Assembly (NCBI GenBank): GCA_030220185.1
Contig: JASPKZ010007550.1
Span: 124,001-188,000 of the forward strand
Length of the DNA: 64,000 nucleotides
Origin: Diploptera punctata
Lineage: Eukaryota; Arthropoda; Insecta; Blattodea; Blaberidae
Direction: 5' to 3'
Positions within the stretch are counted from its first letter, which is position 1. Every line of letters begins with the position of its first letter. The position numbers were made by a program, and so were the translations under genes. The notes beneath the pieces are model-generated. The model was not told the DNA's origin, ran no database searches, and saw nothing but the letters and a program-made list of their open reading frames with translations. This document shows positions 61,085-64,000 of the stretch, piece after piece.

Positions 61085-62403
61085 CCCGGGTGCGGCAGCA
61101 TAACTTCCTTTTTTAAAATGTGCGCCATTTAGTCGGTGATGTCGTAGCGGAGCGCTAGTGGTCTCGTTTGAGAGGGGGGACTATAAAGTTTTGTCCTGAC
61201 ACAGTTCAGTCGCCATCATGCGTTGGAACAGTGAGGAGCGTGCGTTTGCCATTGAGGCCTACTTTTCGAGCGGATGTTCTGTGATCGCAACCCGGCGCGC
61301 CTTTCGGAATCGCTTTAAATTAGCCCCGTTGGCCCCTGTCCCGGACCGGAAATCAATTGTTACGTGGGTCACTACGTTCAGACAAACTGCAAGTGCGACA
61401 AGACGAAGAACTGGAGTCCCTCGGCCGATTAGATCACCTGAGAACATTGAGGTAGTGAGAGCTTCAATGTTGCGATCACCACGGCGTTCTGCGCGCAAAC
61501 ATGCGTCTGCCCTTGGACTTTCCGATCGTTCTGTAAGGAGAATACTTCATGATGATCTTCATTTCCATCCATACAAGATGGCAATTGTGCAGGAACTTTC
61601 TGAACGTGACTTCAATTCTCGGAGGAACGCGTGTGAGGTTCTTCTGGAACTCGTTCCTGAGGACGCTATTGTTTTTTTTAGTGATGAAGCCCATTTTCAT
61701 TTGTGTGGATCCGTCAACAAACAAAACATGCGCTACTGGGCTGACACCAATCCTCGACAATTGCATCAAAGGCCTTTGCATTCACCTAAAGTCACAGTGT
61801 GGTGTGCAATTTCCTCTAGTGGAATTATTGGTCCCTGGTTCTTTGAGGAAAATGAAGTCACAGTGACAGTGAATTCGGACCGGTATGTAAACATGTTACA
61901 GGATTTTTTTTCCACGGCTAGATGAGTTGGACTTAGGGGACACTTGGTTCCAACAAGACGGTGCAACGGCACACACTTCAAGAGCATCGATGACTGTTTT
62001 GAGGGAACACTTCCCAGAGCGCCTTATCTCAATTAGGGGCGATTTGAAGTGGCCGGCCCGCTCTCCCGATTTAACCCCTTGTGATTTTTTTCTATGGGGT
62101 TATTTGAAATCCCGTGTTTATGTGAACCGTCCAAGGACCCTACAAGATTTGAAGACCAACATCCAGGAAGAAATTGCCAACATAACGCCTGCTACACTGG
62201 CAGGAGTCACGACAAACGCCAGAAATCGGTTTACTCAGTGTATGGAGAATGGGGGACGTCACCTACCTGATTTGATCTTCAAAACTGAGTAAAACAAAAC
62301 TTTATGTATGTGCCTATATTATAAAAAACGAATAAAAATTTTCTGATTCATACAATGCATTTTATTAAGTTTTAAAAAAAGGAAGTTATGCTGCCGCACC
62401 CTG
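61085..62403 (+). mobile_element. DD41D mariner-type transposon, nearly intact
   Basis: A 1,319-bp element flanked by TA (61083-61084, 62404-62405). Terminal inverted repeats are ~34 bp: left CCCGGGTGCGGCAGCATAAC (61085 on) with TTCCTTTTTTAAAA, right the complement of CAGGGTGCGGCAGCATAACT (62403 back). The 5' UTR is 99 bp and a candidate AATAAA follows the stop at 62329. It inserted in a LINE 3' end. The single lesion seen in the transposase is a 1-nt frameshift, so this is one of the youngest DNA transposons in the window. Confidence 0.92.
61218..62292 (+). pseudogene. DD41D transposase with one frameshift
   Basis: The first frame (61218-61925, 235 codons) starts MRWNSEERAFAIEAYF, an N-terminal helix-turn-helix, with a second DNA-binding region around residues 80-120 (SARKHASALGLSDRSVRRIL). 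The first catalytic Asp is residue 156 in VFFSDEAHFHL. The second frame (61927-62292) carries TWFQQDGATAHTS (second Asp) and SPDLTPCDFFLWGYLKS. From the Asp of QQD to the Asp of TPCD there are 41 intervening residues, the DD41D spacing associated with rosa-type mariners. The frames are linked by a T8 run at 61904-61911; one T fewer would join them, giving a protein of about 357 residues. All three catalytic Asp are present. The frameshift may be real decay or a homopolymer sequence error. Start chosen at the first Met, just after the 5' repeat. Confidence 0.92.
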
Positions 62404-63177
62404 TATTAGGCCAAGACCTGTTACGATCCTATAGAAAATGTTCCCTCCAGCGTTTCATAGGACGGCCCATAGATCTTCGTCCTCTTGGTATATAATTATA
62501 AACAGCATTGGGAATCCGATTTGAACTCTTTCTTTCAAGATGGTGTTTCCAATTTAGTTGGTACTGTTTATTATATTCCAAAATTGGCGTAGTCTTCAAT
62601 TCTTTTAAGATATCGGTGTTCCTTTTCCGATCCCATCTGGTGTAACCCGCTGTTCTGCGCATGAATCTCATTTCACAAGCCGTTATTCTGCTTTCATGTT
62701 GTTTTTTTAGTGTCCATGCTTCACTACCATAGGTCAACACTGGTCTAGGCAAAGTGTTATATAAACACAATCTGGTGTGGTTTTGTACAAGGGATGGTTT
62801 CATAACTTGATTAATAATTCCTAAACTTTTATTATAACTAGTAATTTTTTCAGGGATATCTTTTTCATCCCAGATAGAGAGATAATATCCAAGATATTTA
62901 AATTGATTAGATCTCTCTAAAATTTTATTCTGGAGACAGATTTTACTTTGTATGGGGTCCTTCCCATGAAATGCCATAATTTTAGTTTTGTTAATTGATA
63001 TTTCCATATTAAATTTGGCAGCTATTTTTTGTAAATTATAAATTGATCGTTGCAAATAATTTTCGGAAAGTGCCAGAAGATCAAAGTCGTCTGCAAAAAG
63101 AATAGCATCGAGTTTGAGGTTCCTATTGTTGGGTATATCCCCGTTGTGTTTTCCTCGATTTGTTTATTATTCTATTC

Positions 63178-63209
<32 letters not shown>

Positions 63210-63625
63210 TGAAAAGTACCGGTGAAAATCCACATCCCTATCTTACTCCAGTGTTGATCTTTTTCCAAGAAGATAGTTTGCCATCTTGTTTAACAGAGAT
63301 TTCATTATCTTTGTAGATGTTGAAGACATTTGTAATATATTGTTGTGGAACGTTATCATCAGCTAAAATTTGTAATAATATATTTCCGTCAACTTTGTCA
63401 AAAGCCTTTATGAAGTCAACAAAGGCGGTATGAGTTTCTATATTGAATTCCTTGTGCTATTCTAATAGTAGTTTTAGAGTGAAGAATCCATCTGTACAAG
63501 ATCTACCCTTTCTGAATCCATTCTGTTCTTCTCCAATCATATTTTTTTTTTCAATTTATTCTTAACTATATTAGCATAAATATCCTTCGATTTTAAAATA
63601 GTGATCCCAATCAGTTGATGTTATT

Positions 63626-64000
63626 TGAGATAAAAAAATCTACCATCTACGTCAAAACGTTATGATTAAAAGTAGGTCCTACAATTTAAAATTCTCTTCT
63701 TTGCTTGATAATCGTAATTATGCTATTTTGACATTTTTCCGGCGGAGGTACTGTTTCAGAACACGTTTTAAAATCATATTTTTAATGTAGATATGTAAAA
63801 GATTCCTTTATATACCAGATAATGAGATTGTTCATTATCATAAATGTAGGATACGTACACTACCGAATTCAGACTACATTACGATGTTTTTTTTAATAAT
63901 TTAGAAATTAATGACATATCTAATAATAATCTACATAAAAATACGAGTTGGCGAAGACAAAACTGTTAAGTACCATTTATTCTCTGTTTGTCGACCGATT
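63626..64000. other. Unassigned AT-rich sequence
   Basis: Nothing recognised to the window end. Confidence 0.5.

Larger units (their letters stand above)
61055..63625 (-). mobile_element. LINE fragment (RT to 3' end), split by a mariner-type element
   Basis: The minus strand from 63610 has DIYANIVKNKL, IGEEQNGFRKGRSCTDGF, AFVDFIKAFDKVDG (RT motif A) and NTGVR*GCGFSPVLF (motif B with a stop). After a (TA)n interruption at 63177-63201, ILFADDFDLLALSENYLQRS (motif C) follows, then a clean frame 63055-62429 with FNMEISINKTKIMAFHGKDP, NTLPRPVLTYGSEAWTLKK and GRRSMGRPMKRWREHF. The 3' terminus (AACAGGTCTTGGCCTAATA) is followed by the transposon, beyond which the (GAA)n tail continues at 61055-61082. 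Confidence 0.87.

Overview
This window is eukaryotic, intergenic, repeat-dominated DNA. It most likely comes from a large insect genome, probably a cockroach (Blattodea; Periplaneta-like is an inference from the style of the LINE and SINE families, not from a search). I found no intact host protein-coding gene, no intact tRNA gene, no CRISPR array and no operon-like organisation. Nearly everything recognisable is a transposable-element relic or a simple-sequence array, set in AT-rich DNA in which I recognise nothing.

The dominant elements are non-LTR retrotransposons (LINEs), mostly 5'-truncated 3' ends with reverse-transcriptase C-terminal motifs (xLYGSExW, GRRxxGRPxxRW) and microsatellite tails. 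Three types stand out: an RTE-like type ending in AMNLR (6.5, 23-28, 52, 58.7 and 59-60 kb); a type whose YADD motif reads YADDQ or FVDDQ, with one nearly full-length copy at 23886-26906; and an R1/Jockey-like type with an RNase H domain at 7.3-9.3 kb. At least four long tRNA-derived SINE families, here called SINE-A to SINE-D, recur on both strands. DNA transposons include a nearly intact DD41D mariner-type element (61085-62403), an internally deleted Tc1/mariner-type element with ~170-bp terminal inverted repeats (52432-53507), two MITE-like elements, a small mariner relic and several Helitron-like elements with A|TC...CTAG|T ends.

Layout: 0-5 kb, a 5S rRNA-derived pseudogene, a mariner relic, a conserved coding-tail repeat, SINEs and LINE 3' ends. 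5.6-11.4 kb, minus-strand LINE fragments separated by two large purine (GGA) tracts that each grade into an ATT tract. 11.4-23 kb, mostly AT-rich, with two Helitron-like elements, a foldback repeat and a (GA)n array. 23-29 kb, a nested stack in which a Helitron was split by two RTE-like LINEs, one itself split by the nearly full-length LINE. 29-34 kb, SINE and LINE relics. 34.4-36.15 kb, a 1.8-kb GATA-type satellite with a block structure. 36-51 kb, SINE and LINE relics and MITEs. 51-64 kb, the two Tc1/mariner elements, more SINEs and LINE fragments.

The most informative observations are insertion histories readable from target-site duplications, a three-copy repeat with a conserved protein tail, a 1-nt frameshift in an otherwise nearly intact transposase, and the graded ATT-to-GGA arrays, which could be biological or a sequencing/assembly artefact. 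I did not find a convincing new cellular system.
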